NCBI GenBank assembly: GCA_938014885.1
Contig: CALLQI010000005.1
Span: 124,001-188,000 of the forward strand
Source of the DNA: an uncultured bacterium
GTDB lineage: Bacteria; Planctomycetota; UBA8742; UBA2392
Direction: 5' to 3'
Length of the DNA stretch: 64,000 nt
Part shown: positions 9,496 to 17,296 of the stretch, piece by piece
How positions within the stretch are numbered: the stretch's first letter is position 1
Layout of the letters: each line of letters begins with the position of its first letter
Translations under genes and position numbers: made by a program
The notes under the pieces: model-generated
The model's input: the letters and a program-made list of their open reading frames with translations, nothing else
The model's database searches: none
What the model was told of the DNA's origin: nothing

Positions 9496-9807
9496 TCAAC
9501 CGCCTGCTAGCTCGGCTGCGATGCCCAGAAGGTCCTCGCGCAGTGTGTGCTCAACTTCTGCACAAAAGGAAGCCACCTCCGCATCCCTTCGCTTCAGAAC
9601 TTCCACATTCCAGTGACCTCGGACCTTGCCCACCGGATATTCGTCTGTCTGAGATTCAAACCACGTCAACCTATGCGCCAAAGTGTCGTGGCCAGCGCGC
9701 CAAAGTGCGCGGGTCAAACTGCGAATGTCCGCCACGTTCTGTTCCGGGCGTTGCAAGTTGCCAAGCGCCGTAGCGACCAAAGACTTCAAGTCGTCATCGT
9801 CAATCAT
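9496..9807 (-). CDS. small hypothetical protein
   Basis: A 103-residue acidic protein (ATG 9807), beginning MIDDDDLKSLVATALGNLQ and probably mostly helical. No membrane segment or known motif is visible. It lies beside the REP-like repeat, and I see no clear Shine-Dalgarno sequence. An overlapping plus-strand frame exists but its composition is not protein-like, so the minus-strand call is preferred. The function is unknown. It may be part of the accessory region that continues to the RAYT. Confidence 0.5.
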   Translation of the reverse strand: MIDDDDLKSLVATALGNLQRPEQNVADIRSLTRALWRAGHDTLAHRLTWFESQTDEYPVGKVRGHWNVEVLKRRDAEVASFCAEVEHTLREDLLGIAAELAGG

Positions 9808-10004
9808 GGGTCGAGCACCGTTTAGGAGTCAGGAGTCACCCATCCGCCAGGTTCAAGAAGCACAGTCTCCTGACACCTTTCTATGTTCGCCGACTCGGCC
9901 GGCAACCGCATGGGCGTCTGGCAACCGCCAGCTCAATTCGCGAAACCTATGGCGCGCTTATCGCAAACAGCGAATGGCGGCATGCGCACGAAAGAGGCTA
10001 GGGC

Positions 10005-10250
10005 ATGATCGACGATCTCATCGGCGGCGCTGTGGACGCGGCAGTCGGCGCGTCAGAGAGCACTTCCAGGCGCGGTTGCCTGACCGGCCTGCTGCTGAAC
10101 CTGCTTGGCCTGGTGCTGGTGCTTGGAGGCATCGGTCTGCTGATCTGGGGCAAGGTCAGCGACAGCTGGCCGATCTTGCTCGGGGGCGGCGTGGCCACTG
10201 TTGTCGGCATTGCCGCCTTCATGTGGTCGTTCATTGAGCGCAATCGCTAA
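10005..10250 (+). CDS. small membrane protein with two hydrophobic helices
   Basis: An 81-residue protein with ATG at 10005, preceded by a purine-rich AGAGG. A short amphipathic N-terminus is followed by two strongly hydrophobic segments (about 25-45 and 53-75) separated by a short loop, with a charged ERNR end. The length and layout fit the many small bacterial inner-membrane proteins with no assigned function. Both flanks are intergenic, and it lies at the left side of the RAYT-associated region. I assign no specific role. Confidence 0.65.
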   Translation: MIDDLIGGAVDAAVGASESTSRRGCLTGLLLNLLGLVLVLGGIGLLIWGKVSDSWPILLGGGVATVVGIAAFMWSFIERNR

Positions 10251-10484
10251 CCGGCGCCGCGTTTCACTTGTCTTCGCAGCCCTTCACCTCGGCCGGCGCG
10301 TTTGCGCGCACGGCAAGTGCAGAGTCAGCCCCAACCGCCAAACTGCCGGAGCACTCCTACCCCCCACGCAACCGCCATGGAATTGGCTCGAAGGCCAAGC
10401 ACCGCGGATGCTAGCATGGCGGATTAAGGGCCAAACGCCCCCAACCAAACCAAACAAGGGGCGAAAATTGGTGAACAGGCAAAC

Positions 10485-10502
10485 AAAGTAGCCTGACCCC
10501 TT
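10485..10502 (+). repeat. RAYT end motif, copy 1
   Basis: AAAGTAGCCTGACCCCTT. This is the exact reverse complement of 11538-11555, and it matches 12417-12434 at 16 of 18 positions. Its orientation is that of the right end of the RAYT element, so it could be the surviving right end of another, lost copy just left of the ankyrin gene. Confidence 0.75.
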
Positions 10503-10545
10503 CTTGTGACCCCTTCTTGACCTGACCCCTTCTTAACCCCTTCTT
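10494..10545 (+). repeat. short tandem repeat, unit TGACCCCTTCTT
   Basis: Three exact units TGACCCCTTCTT start at 10494, 10507 and 10523, followed by a fourth truncated unit AACCCCTTCTT ending at 10545. Spacers are 1 and 4 bases, and the fourth unit follows directly. The first unit overlaps the RAYT end motif, so the array probably arose by slippage or repeated insertion at the element end. Confidence 0.8.
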
Positions 10546-10597
10546 AGTCGGTCATCCCGCATTTCCAGCATGAAGGGGACGTGACCCAGGAGGCGCG

Positions 10598-11524
10598 ATG
10601 AAGAAGACACACTTTGTGGAGATCGCGGCGGCGGTGAAGGCGGGAGATATCGCACGCATGGCCGCGCTCGTTGCGAGTGGCGCCGCCGCCGATGCGCGCG
10701 GCAAAGGTGGAGTCACTCCGCTCTACCTCGCGGCGCGCGAGGGGCAAGCCGCGATCGTGCGGCTGTTGCTCATGGGGGGGGCCTCCGTAGACGAGGCCAT
10801 TGAGCATGACCCCGAGGTCTCGCCGGTGCGCTCTTTCCTCACGCCTCTCAAAATCGCGGTCGAGCGCGGGCACCTCGACGTTATCCGCGCACTCGCGGGT
10901 GCGGGCGCGAGCCTCGAGCATAAGAGCCCAGGCTCTCCAGAGACGCCGCTCGGTATCGCGGTGCAGAAGTCGAGCGTCGACGTCGTCTGTTTGCTTCTCG
11001 AACTCGGCGCGAGTGTGCATATGAAGAGCGGCATTACAAACGAGACGCCATTGATGCTGGCCCACGGTCGAGGCGACTCCAACGTCGTCGCTGCGCTCGA
11101 AAAGGCGGGCGCAGCAGCGGCGAACGTACCCGCGCACGATCTCGTCCTCGCAATCGAGGCCGGAGACGAGGCCGGGGTCAGCGCGCTCCTGGCTGGTGAC
11201 GTCGACGTCAATGCGGCGACCGACAATGGTCGACTCCCGCTGGCAGCTGCGGTCGTCAGCAACCGACCCTTGACCGTGCGCGCGCTGCTCGAGCGCGGGG
11301 CCCGCGTCAGCGTGAGCATGCTCGAAGCGTCAGCGCTTCTTGGTCGGCGGCAGATCTTTGAGCTGCTCGTCGCCGAGCCGGTCGTCAGCCTTGGCAGCAA
11401 GGCCCGCGACCGGGACTCCTTCGCGATACTGCGGGAGCGCGCCAAGAAGAATGGGTGGAACGATGTAGACGCTCTCACCAAGCCGCATCGCGAGCGCCTC
11501 GGTCTGGTGCGCCCGAAGGGATGA
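10598..11524 (+). CDS. ankyrin-repeat protein
   Basis: A 308-residue cytoplasmic protein (ATG 10598, with AGGAGG just upstream). It contains at least five ankyrin repeats with the usual TPLxLAxxxGxxxIVxxLLxxGA pattern, clear at about residues 40-65, 75-105, 110-140 and 180-210. Ankyrin repeats bind proteins; no effector domain is attached. Codon use differs from the neighbours, with many CTC and CGC codons where flanking genes prefer CTG. The gene is isolated, lies between opposing copies of the 18-bp RAYT end motif, and is followed directly by the RAYT. Acquisition by transfer is plausible but not proven. Confidence 0.9.
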   Translation: MKKTHFVEIAAAVKAGDIARMAALVASGAAADARGKGGVTPLYLAAREGQAAIVRLLLMGGASVDEAIEHDPEVSPVRSFLTPLKIAVERGHLDVIRALAGAGASLEHKSPGSPETPLGIAVQKSSVDVVCLLLELGASVHMKSGITNETPLMLAHGRGDSNVVAALEKAGAAAANVPAHDLVLAIEAGDEAGVSALLAGDVDVNAATDNGRLPLAAAVVSNRPLTVRALLERGARVSVSMLEASALLGRRQIFELLVAEPVVSLGSKARDRDSFAILRERAKKNGWNDVDALTKPHRERLGLVRPKG

Positions 11525-11537
11525 ACGCCAGGGGTAA

Positions 11538-11555
11538 AAGGGGTCAGGCTACTTT
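11538..11555 (-). repeat. RAYT end motif, copy 2 (left end of the element)
   Basis: AAGGGGTCAGGCTACTTT lies 38 bases upstream of the RAYT start codon. It is the exact reverse complement of 10485-10502 and pairs with 12417-12434 at the far end of the transposase gene, so the gene has inverted ends. Confidence 0.8.
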
Positions 11556-11592
11556 TTGTTGCCGTCCCGTTATCCTTTGGTAGGCTTCGCAC

Positions 11593-12423
11593 ATGCCTCG
11601 GCCTCTGCGCTCTGCTCCTGGTGGCTTTGTTTACCATGTAATCAACCGTGGTAACGGCCGCGCGGATGTTTTCCACTCGCCTGAGGACTTTGCTGCCTTT
11701 GAGCGGGTGCTTTCCCTGGCCTGTGAGCGCTTTCGTATGCGCCTGCTGGCTTGGGTGCTCATGAACAACCACTTTCATCTGGTGCTGTGGCCGCGCCGCG
11801 CCGGCGACTTGCAGGCCTTCATGCAGTGGGTGACGACGTGCCATGTGCGGCGCTACCACAAGCATTACAAGAGCTCGGGGCACGTGTGGCAGGGCCGTTA
11901 TCGCTGCTTCCCGGTGGAAGAGGGCAGCCACCTGCTGACCGTGCTGCGCTACGTAGAGCGAAACCCGGTACGTGCCGGCATGGTCAGAAAGGCCCAGGAC
12001 TGGCGCTTCTCGAGTGCCAGCAAAGGGGGCAGGATCCGAAGCGAAGCGAAGGTGCCTGGCCCCATTGCGGCGAGTGATGAGCCAGCACGCATCGCGGCCG
12101 ACCGAGCGTCAGCTTCCGAAGCCGGGCAAAAGGGTGCCCCGACTGCAACCGCGTGGAGCCAGACCCCTTTGGGCGCGTGGTTGGTTGAGGGGCCTACACC
12201 GCGGCCTGAGCCTTGGCTTCGTTTCGTCAATCGCGAGGAAGAGGCCGAGTTGCTCGCCCGGCTGCGCGAGGCCGCAAACCGCGGCTCACCCTTCGGAGAC
12301 GAAGCATGGCGCGAGAAGGCCGCACGAAAGCTCGGGCTGGAATCAACAATCCGCCCTCGCGGCCGCCCAAAGAAGCCCCCAAAGAAGTCAGCGAATAAGC
12401 TGGGAAAGAAGCCCGCAAAGTAG
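11593..12423 (+). CDS. REP-associated tyrosine transposase (RAYT), Y1_Tnp family
   Basis: A 276-residue protein with ATG at 11593. The N-terminal Y1_Tnp domain (about 1-135) shows YHVINRGN near the start, the HUH histidines in MNNHFHLVLW, and the helix with candidate catalytic tyrosine in CHVRRYHKHY, then QGRY and RYVERNPVRAGMV. These are RAYT landmarks. The C-terminal half is basic and low-complexity, ending in a Lys/Pro-rich tail. That half contains a 53-base block also found at 9391-9443, possibly a repeat incorporated into the coding sequence. All catalytic positions appear intact, so the protein may be active. Confidence 0.93.
   Translation: MPRPLRSAPGGFVYHVINRGNGRADVFHSPEDFAAFERVLSLACERFRMRLLAWVLMNNHFHLVLWPRRAGDLQAFMQWVTTCHVRRYHKHYKSSGHVWQGRYRCFPVEEGSHLLTVLRYVERNPVRAGMVRKAQDWRFSSASKGGRIRSEAKVPGPIAASDEPARIAADRASASEAGQKGAPTATAWSQTPLGAWLVEGPTPRPEPWLRFVNREEEAELLARLREAANRGSPFGDEAWREKAARKLGLESTIRPRGRPKKPPKKSANKLGKKPAK
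12035..12087 (+). repeat. repeat block inside the RAYT gene
   Basis: This block matches 9391-9443 at about 48 of 53 positions (start TCCGAAGCGAAGCGAAGG). It lies in the poorly conserved linker after the Y1_Tnp domain, where extra sequence can be tolerated. Confidence 0.7.
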
Positions 12424-12434
12424 CCAGACCTCTT
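12417..12434 (+). repeat. RAYT end motif, copy 3 (right end of the element)
   Basis: AAAGTAGCCAGACCTCTT. It differs from copy 1 at two positions and is inverted relative to copy 2. It includes the TAG stop codon of the transposase (12421-12423). Confidence 0.7.
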
Positions 12435-13985
12435 TTATGCGGGTGAGCGAAGGCGTACGCAGTAGCCTCCGTCGTGGAGTGCTGGTACTGGCAGCGTGAA
12501 CACTTCCTGTTGCACTTCCCAGCCTGCGTCTTCGCGGCTTGCGCCGCCGGTCTTGGTGGACATGAACTTGTGCAGCACGTCCACCCCTTCTTCCATCAGG
12601 ATGCTGCATACGTTGTAAACGATGACCCCGCCGGGCTTCAGGTTGCGGGTTGCGTTCTCGAGTATCTTGAGTTGCAGAGTTGCCAGCTCGCGCAGCGTTT
12701 CGCCGTTGATGCGATGCCGCGCTTCGATGCGGCGGGCCAGCACTCCGCTGTTGCTGCATGGCGCGTCAATCAGGATGCGGTCGAACTTTTCGGGGAACGT
12801 CACGCTGGTGGCGTCGGCCTGCACCGTGGCGATACTTCGATAGCCCATGCGCGCGAGGTTGTCGCGGATGCGCTCCATCTTGGGCTCGGTCAGGTCGCAG
12901 GCCAGTATCCGCGCGCGGTCGCCGGTCAGTTCGGCCAGGTGTGCGGCCTTTCCGCCCGGTGCGGCACACAGGTCCAGGATCGTTTCGCCGGCCTTGGCAC
13001 CAAGCATCGGGGCCACAAGCTGCGACGAGTAATCCTGCACATAGAAGGCGCCGCCGTTGAAGTCAGGATGCTCGGTCACGCGGGTGTCGGCGGGCAGGCC
13101 CAGGGCGAACTGCTCTTCGTCCGGGTCCCCCACCGGCAGCTTTACGACGCGCACGCTGCGGCGCTCCCAGAAGTCGGCGATGTGACGCCAGCCCGCGTGC
13201 AGCGGGTTTGGCCGAAGCCACGTCAGCGGTGTTTCCATGCACGCAATCGCGGCCTGTGTGGCCGGTTGCGGCCCGTGCTGCTCAAGCAGCTTCTGCGCCA
13301 TCAGCAGCGGGATCGAGCCCGCGATGCTCAGGTGCTGCGCGATCTCGGCCTCGGGTGACGGAAACAGCGGCTTCTGCGACGTGACCACGCGGCCGCCACC
13401 GACGCGCACTTTGGATGCACTGAGCGCGGGTGCTTCATGCGCCTTAGCCCGAGCCGCGTAATCTTCAGCGGGCTCGTTGCCGACCTGCAACAGCTCTGAC
13501 AGCCGCCGCACGCAGGCGTTCAGGAAGCCGCGCCCCTTGTGGGTCTGCGACAGCAACTCAACGGTCGCGTTGCCGTGGGCGTAGCCGGCCTTGGGGTCTT
13601 CGATCAACCAGGCAACGAACAGGTGCAGCGCCGCGCGCACGTCGTCGTCGAGGTCTTCGGGTTTGCGCGTGGCCACGTGCGAGATCAGGTAGTCGGACAG
13701 AATCGCCCAGCGCGTGGCGTCCTCAATCATCGGCAGAATGCGCTGGACCAACCGCGCGTCGGCACCGTGATGGCGGATCGTGGCAAAGGCCGCAGGCTCA
13801 AGCAGCTCGCCGGGTTTCAGCCTACGCAGGGTTTCGAACGCAGCCTGGCGCAGGTCAAGCTCATGCACAGTGCGAGGATGCGGCTTGCCGCGCGGCTTAT
13901 CGCCACGGGGTTTGTGCTGCTGGAACGGGCGCTCAGGCCCGCCTCGCTTAGGTTGTCTGGCACGTCCACGTGAAAAGTCAGCCAT
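12435..13985 (-). CDS. rsmB: RsmB-like 16S rRNA (cytosine-C5) methyltransferase
   Basis: About 516 residues from ATG 13985 (a TTG at 13994 is an alternative). A basic Arg/Lys/Pro-rich tail (1-45) is followed by a NusB-like helical RNA-binding domain (about 45-170) and a C-terminal SAM-dependent domain. Visible motifs are DLCAAPGGKAAHL (SAM binding), DAPCSNSGVLARR (motif IV with its Cys) and YNVCSI (motif VI with the catalytic-type Cys). This matches the NOL1/NOP2/Sun family, whose member RsmB methylates C967 of 16S rRNA. It is longer than E. coli RsmB because of the N-terminal tail and an insertion. The exact target is inferred. Confidence 0.88.
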   Translation of the reverse strand: MADFSRGRARQPKRGGPERPFQQHKPRGDKPRGKPHPRTVHELDLRQAAFETLRRLKPGELLEPAAFATIRHHGADARLVQRILPMIEDATRWAILSDYLISHVATRKPEDLDDDVRAALHLFVAWLIEDPKAGYAHGNATVELLSQTHKGRGFLNACVRRLSELLQVGNEPAEDYAARAKAHEAPALSASKVRVGGGRVVTSQKPLFPSPEAEIAQHLSIAGSIPLLMAQKLLEQHGPQPATQAAIACMETPLTWLRPNPLHAGWRHIADFWERRSVRVVKLPVGDPDEEQFALGLPADTRVTEHPDFNGGAFYVQDYSSQLVAPMLGAKAGETILDLCAAPGGKAAHLAELTGDRARILACDLTEPKMERIRDNLARMGYRSIATVQADATSVTFPEKFDRILIDAPCSNSGVLARRIEARHRINGETLRELATLQLKILENATRNLKPGGVIVYNVCSILMEEGVDVLHKFMSTKTGGASREDAGWEVQQEVFTLPVPALHDGGYCVRLRSPA

Positions 13986-14033
13986 GGGCGGCAAAGGGTA
14001 GGATTCATGCGCCCGTGCAACAGTGGCAGTCTG

Positions 14034-14552
14034 CTACGCCTCAAGGCTGAAGACGCCGCTGGCTACTCCGTACCAGTCGCCGCCTCGGAATTCTGCTTCG
14101 AACTGTTTGCGGTGGTCGGGGTCGGCGATTTTGCGGCCGGCGTCGATCGCCATACGGAAGTACTTTTCGGCCGCGCGGCTGTCGCCCTCTACGGCGTTGG
14201 CGCGGGCTGCGGCCTCACAGGCGAAGGCGCGGTCGTAGTCCTGCAGCTCGGCGGCGTATTGCTCGGTCAGTTCAAGGCAGCGGTTGGCGTGGCGTACGGC
14301 TTCGCGGCCGTTGCCGAGTGTGCTGTAGACGCGGCTGATCAGCCATTCGGCGCGCTGGTGGTCGGCGTGATTGCCGGTTTCGAGGTAGTGGAAGGCGCTG
14401 GCAAACGCCGCGTAGAGCATCTTTTCGTTGTCGGCAGTGCTGCGCTGCTTGTTCTGCAACAGGGCCCACGTTACGGCGTTCAACGCGGGGGCAAAGCTGC
14501 GCTGGACGTTTTCACTGACGGTGCGGCGCTGGTGCTGGGCGCGGTCTGTCAT
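14034..14552 (-). CDS. TPR-like helical hypothetical protein
   Basis: A 172-residue soluble protein, ATG 14552 with GAGG upstream. The sequence is almost entirely helical, with repeats spaced like tetratricopeptides, for example AEWLISRVYSTLGNGREAVRHANRCLEL and a second near ARANAVEGDSRAAEKYFRMAI. No signal peptide or catalytic residue is seen. It lies between the RsmB-like and RimK-like genes on the same strand. A protein-binding role is likely; the partner is unknown. Confidence 0.75.
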   Translation of the reverse strand: MTDRAQHQRRTVSENVQRSFAPALNAVTWALLQNKQRSTADNEKMLYAAFASAFHYLETGNHADHQRAEWLISRVYSTLGNGREAVRHANRCLELTEQYAAELQDYDRAFACEAAARANAVEGDSRAAEKYFRMAIDAGRKIADPDHRKQFEAEFRGGDWYGVASGVFSLEA

Positions 14553-14620
14553 GGTGTGCCTCGGTGCTATAGGGACACCCCAAGGCTACCTCGTGCCGCG
14601 ACATTGCGCGACGAAAACTG

Positions 14621-15535
<915 letters not shown>

Positions 15536-15637
15536 GCAAACGGCCCCGGGACGCCGCCAGTCTATGAGCCCGCAGGCGCGGCGTCACCAGACGCTGAAGT
15601 CCGTTGCCGCGCGCCATAGGGGGCATACACTTTTGGC

Positions 15638-16462
15638 ATGTCCAAACCCCGACGCATTCGCGCCGCCAGCGCGGACCTTGAATCGGAAGAGGGCCGTGCC
15701 GACCGCGCGCGCTATGAGGCACACGTGGCCGGTATTGCGCCGCCCATTGACGGTCAGCTTCCGAGGCCGCTTGGGCTTGCGGCCCGGATCGGCGCCATGA
15801 TGGGCAACGGGGCCGTCTCTTTCGCGACCGCGTGGCTGTGTATCCTGACGATCTTTTTCGGCGCGCTGGTCTTTGTCTTTGACGACTTTGCAGACGACCT
15901 TTGGATCCCGATGGCTTTCCTGCTGCTGTTTGTGGCCGTGGGCATACTGGTTGTCGTTCTCGGGATACGGCAGGGTCTGAAGGACATCCACCTGGTTCGA
16001 AACGGCCGGCTGACGTGGGCGATGGTCACGAACGTGGAGCAGCGCATCAGCACCAGCCGCGACTCAGACGGCCACACGAGTACCAGTATCAGCTACGACG
16101 TGCACTTCCTGTACGGTACCCATGCGGGCGAAGTATTGCGCGGCATGTCGAACATGGGCAGTGCGCGCAATGTCACCGACGAACCGCACGAACTGTTACT
16201 GTATGACCCGGCCCACCCCTTTGAGTGCAGGTTCGCCGACAGCCTGGCCGGCGGATTGCGGCTGGGGCCGGACGGCCGCGCCAGCGCAACCAGCTTGGGC
16301 ACCGCCATGGGAGTTGTGCAGACCGGGCTGATAACGCTTGCATTGCTGGCGATCGTGAGCGCGTACGGATGGTTCCTGTTCGCCGAAAAGCCGCAACGCC
16401 AGCTACCCAACTTCAATCGCGAGCGGCTCGAGCAGCCCCATGCAGGACCCGGAACAGGGTAA
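15638..16462 (+). CDS. DUF3592-like membrane protein (copy 1)
   Basis: A 274-residue protein with ATG 15638. A charged N-terminal arm of about 55 residues is followed by two membrane segments (about 62-82 and 88-112). A beta-rich loop domain contains VRNGRLTWAMVTNVEQRIS, typical of DUF3592, and a last membrane segment lies near 230-250. The loop would lie outside the cytoplasm. The next gene downstream is a shorter relative. The function of the family is not established. No operon partner with a known role is present. Confidence 0.75.
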   Translation: MSKPRRIRAASADLESEEGRADRARYEAHVAGIAPPIDGQLPRPLGLAARIGAMMGNGAVSFATAWLCILTIFFGALVFVFDDFADDLWIPMAFLLLFVAVGILVVVLGIRQGLKDIHLVRNGRLTWAMVTNVEQRISTSRDSDGHTSTSISYDVHFLYGTHAGEVLRGMSNMGSARNVTDEPHELLLYDPAHPFECRFADSLAGGLRLGPDGRASATSLGTAMGVVQTGLITLALLAIVSAYGWFLFAEKPQRQLPNFNRERLEQPHAGPGTG

Positions 16463-16499
16463 ATTGACGACAGTCACTGTGGTTTTAGGGTAGACGCCC

Positions 16500-17287
16500 A
16501 TGGTGACCACATTCGAGAAGGAAGTCGACGAGTTTTCGCTACCTGACCACTTCCCCGAGCTAGCGGTGCCGCGAATCGCACGGAAGCAGCGCTGGCTCAG
16601 GCGCCGGAACTGTCGCAGGGCGGGCGGCCACGGAGCATACCGTTTCTCGCTGTGGTGGCCGTGGCCACGCAGAACCCGTTTGGCATGTTTGCCACAGTCA
16701 CGGCATGCATGGCCATGACGGCAGTGTGGCTGACAGTGTTTAGGGCGATGCGTTTCGGAGCGGTAGACGGCACGCTGACAGTCGTATCAGCCGTGCTGCT
16801 TGCGCTGCCGTTGCTGCTGGCGGCACTGGCGCTGCGCGCGGCATTGAAGGCTGCGGAATTGCTGAGATCGGGCACGCTGTCGTGGGGCGTGATAACGGCG
16901 GCTCGCACCGTGCGGATGCGCGAGCGAAGGCGCATCTCCAGCGGCCAGTTCCGCGAGAGATCAAACACTCCACCGCAGATTCACTGGCAACTGGACTACA
17001 GCTTCCGCGATGGCACGGGCGCGATTCGCACCGGCACAGACCAGACCCGTGTGCGCGGCGACGCCATAGCGCTACTGAAGGATTGCTTTGTGATCGTGTG
17101 CAGCAACGAGACCGACAGTCTGCTGGTCGGGATGATTCCAGGCAAAGTGCGCATCACCGAAAAGGGTGAAGTCACCATGAGCGCGGCGCGACAGCTGGCG
17201 GGCCTGCTGCCGATCATCGCCGCCATCGCGGGACCGGCAGTGCTGGCATGGTTCCTGGCACAGGGCGGCAAGCCGCCCAAGGCCTAG
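16500..17287 (+). pseudogene. DUF3592-like membrane protein (copy 2), apparently frameshifted
   Basis: The main frame runs 16652-17287 (GTG) and gives 211 residues: two membrane segments, the LLRSGTLSWGVITAARTV stretch that matches copy 1, a loop domain and a C-terminal membrane segment. Compared with copy 1 it lacks the N-terminal arm. ATG 16500 opens a different frame of plausible sequence (MVTTFEKEVDEFSLPDHF) and of exactly the missing length. The downstream frame is open from 16547. A single missing base, or two extra, between about 16547 and 16650 would join them. It is either a recent frameshift, a sequencing error, or a shorter gene starting at GTG 16652. Confidence 0.55.
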
Positions 17288-17296
17288 AACCGCCAA

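Larger units (their letters stand above)
10251..10597. other. gene-free stretch with repeat-rich right half
   Basis: These 347 bases contain no convincing frame. The left part, to about 10480, shows nothing recognisable. From 10485 there is an 18-bp copy of the RAYT end motif followed by a TGACCCCTTCTT tandem repeat. The last 50 bases lead into the ankyrin gene. The arrangement looks like debris from one or more mobile-element ends. Confidence 0.5.
11538..12434 (+). mobile_element. RAYT mobile-type unit bounded by 18-bp inverted ends
   Basis: The unit consists of the transposase gene flanked by 11538-11555 and 12417-12434, which are inverted copies of AAAGTAGCCTGACCCCTT (two mismatches in the right copy). 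The right copy overlaps the stop codon of the gene. RAYTs are HUH nucleases that are usually single-copy and associated with scattered palindromic repeats. The matching internal block at 9391-9443 supports that association here. Confidence 0.65.

Noticed and set aside
9408..9773. 121-codon plus-strand frame overlapping the small minus-strand gene
   Set aside because: It begins in repeat sequence, and its composition after about residue 40 is not protein-like.
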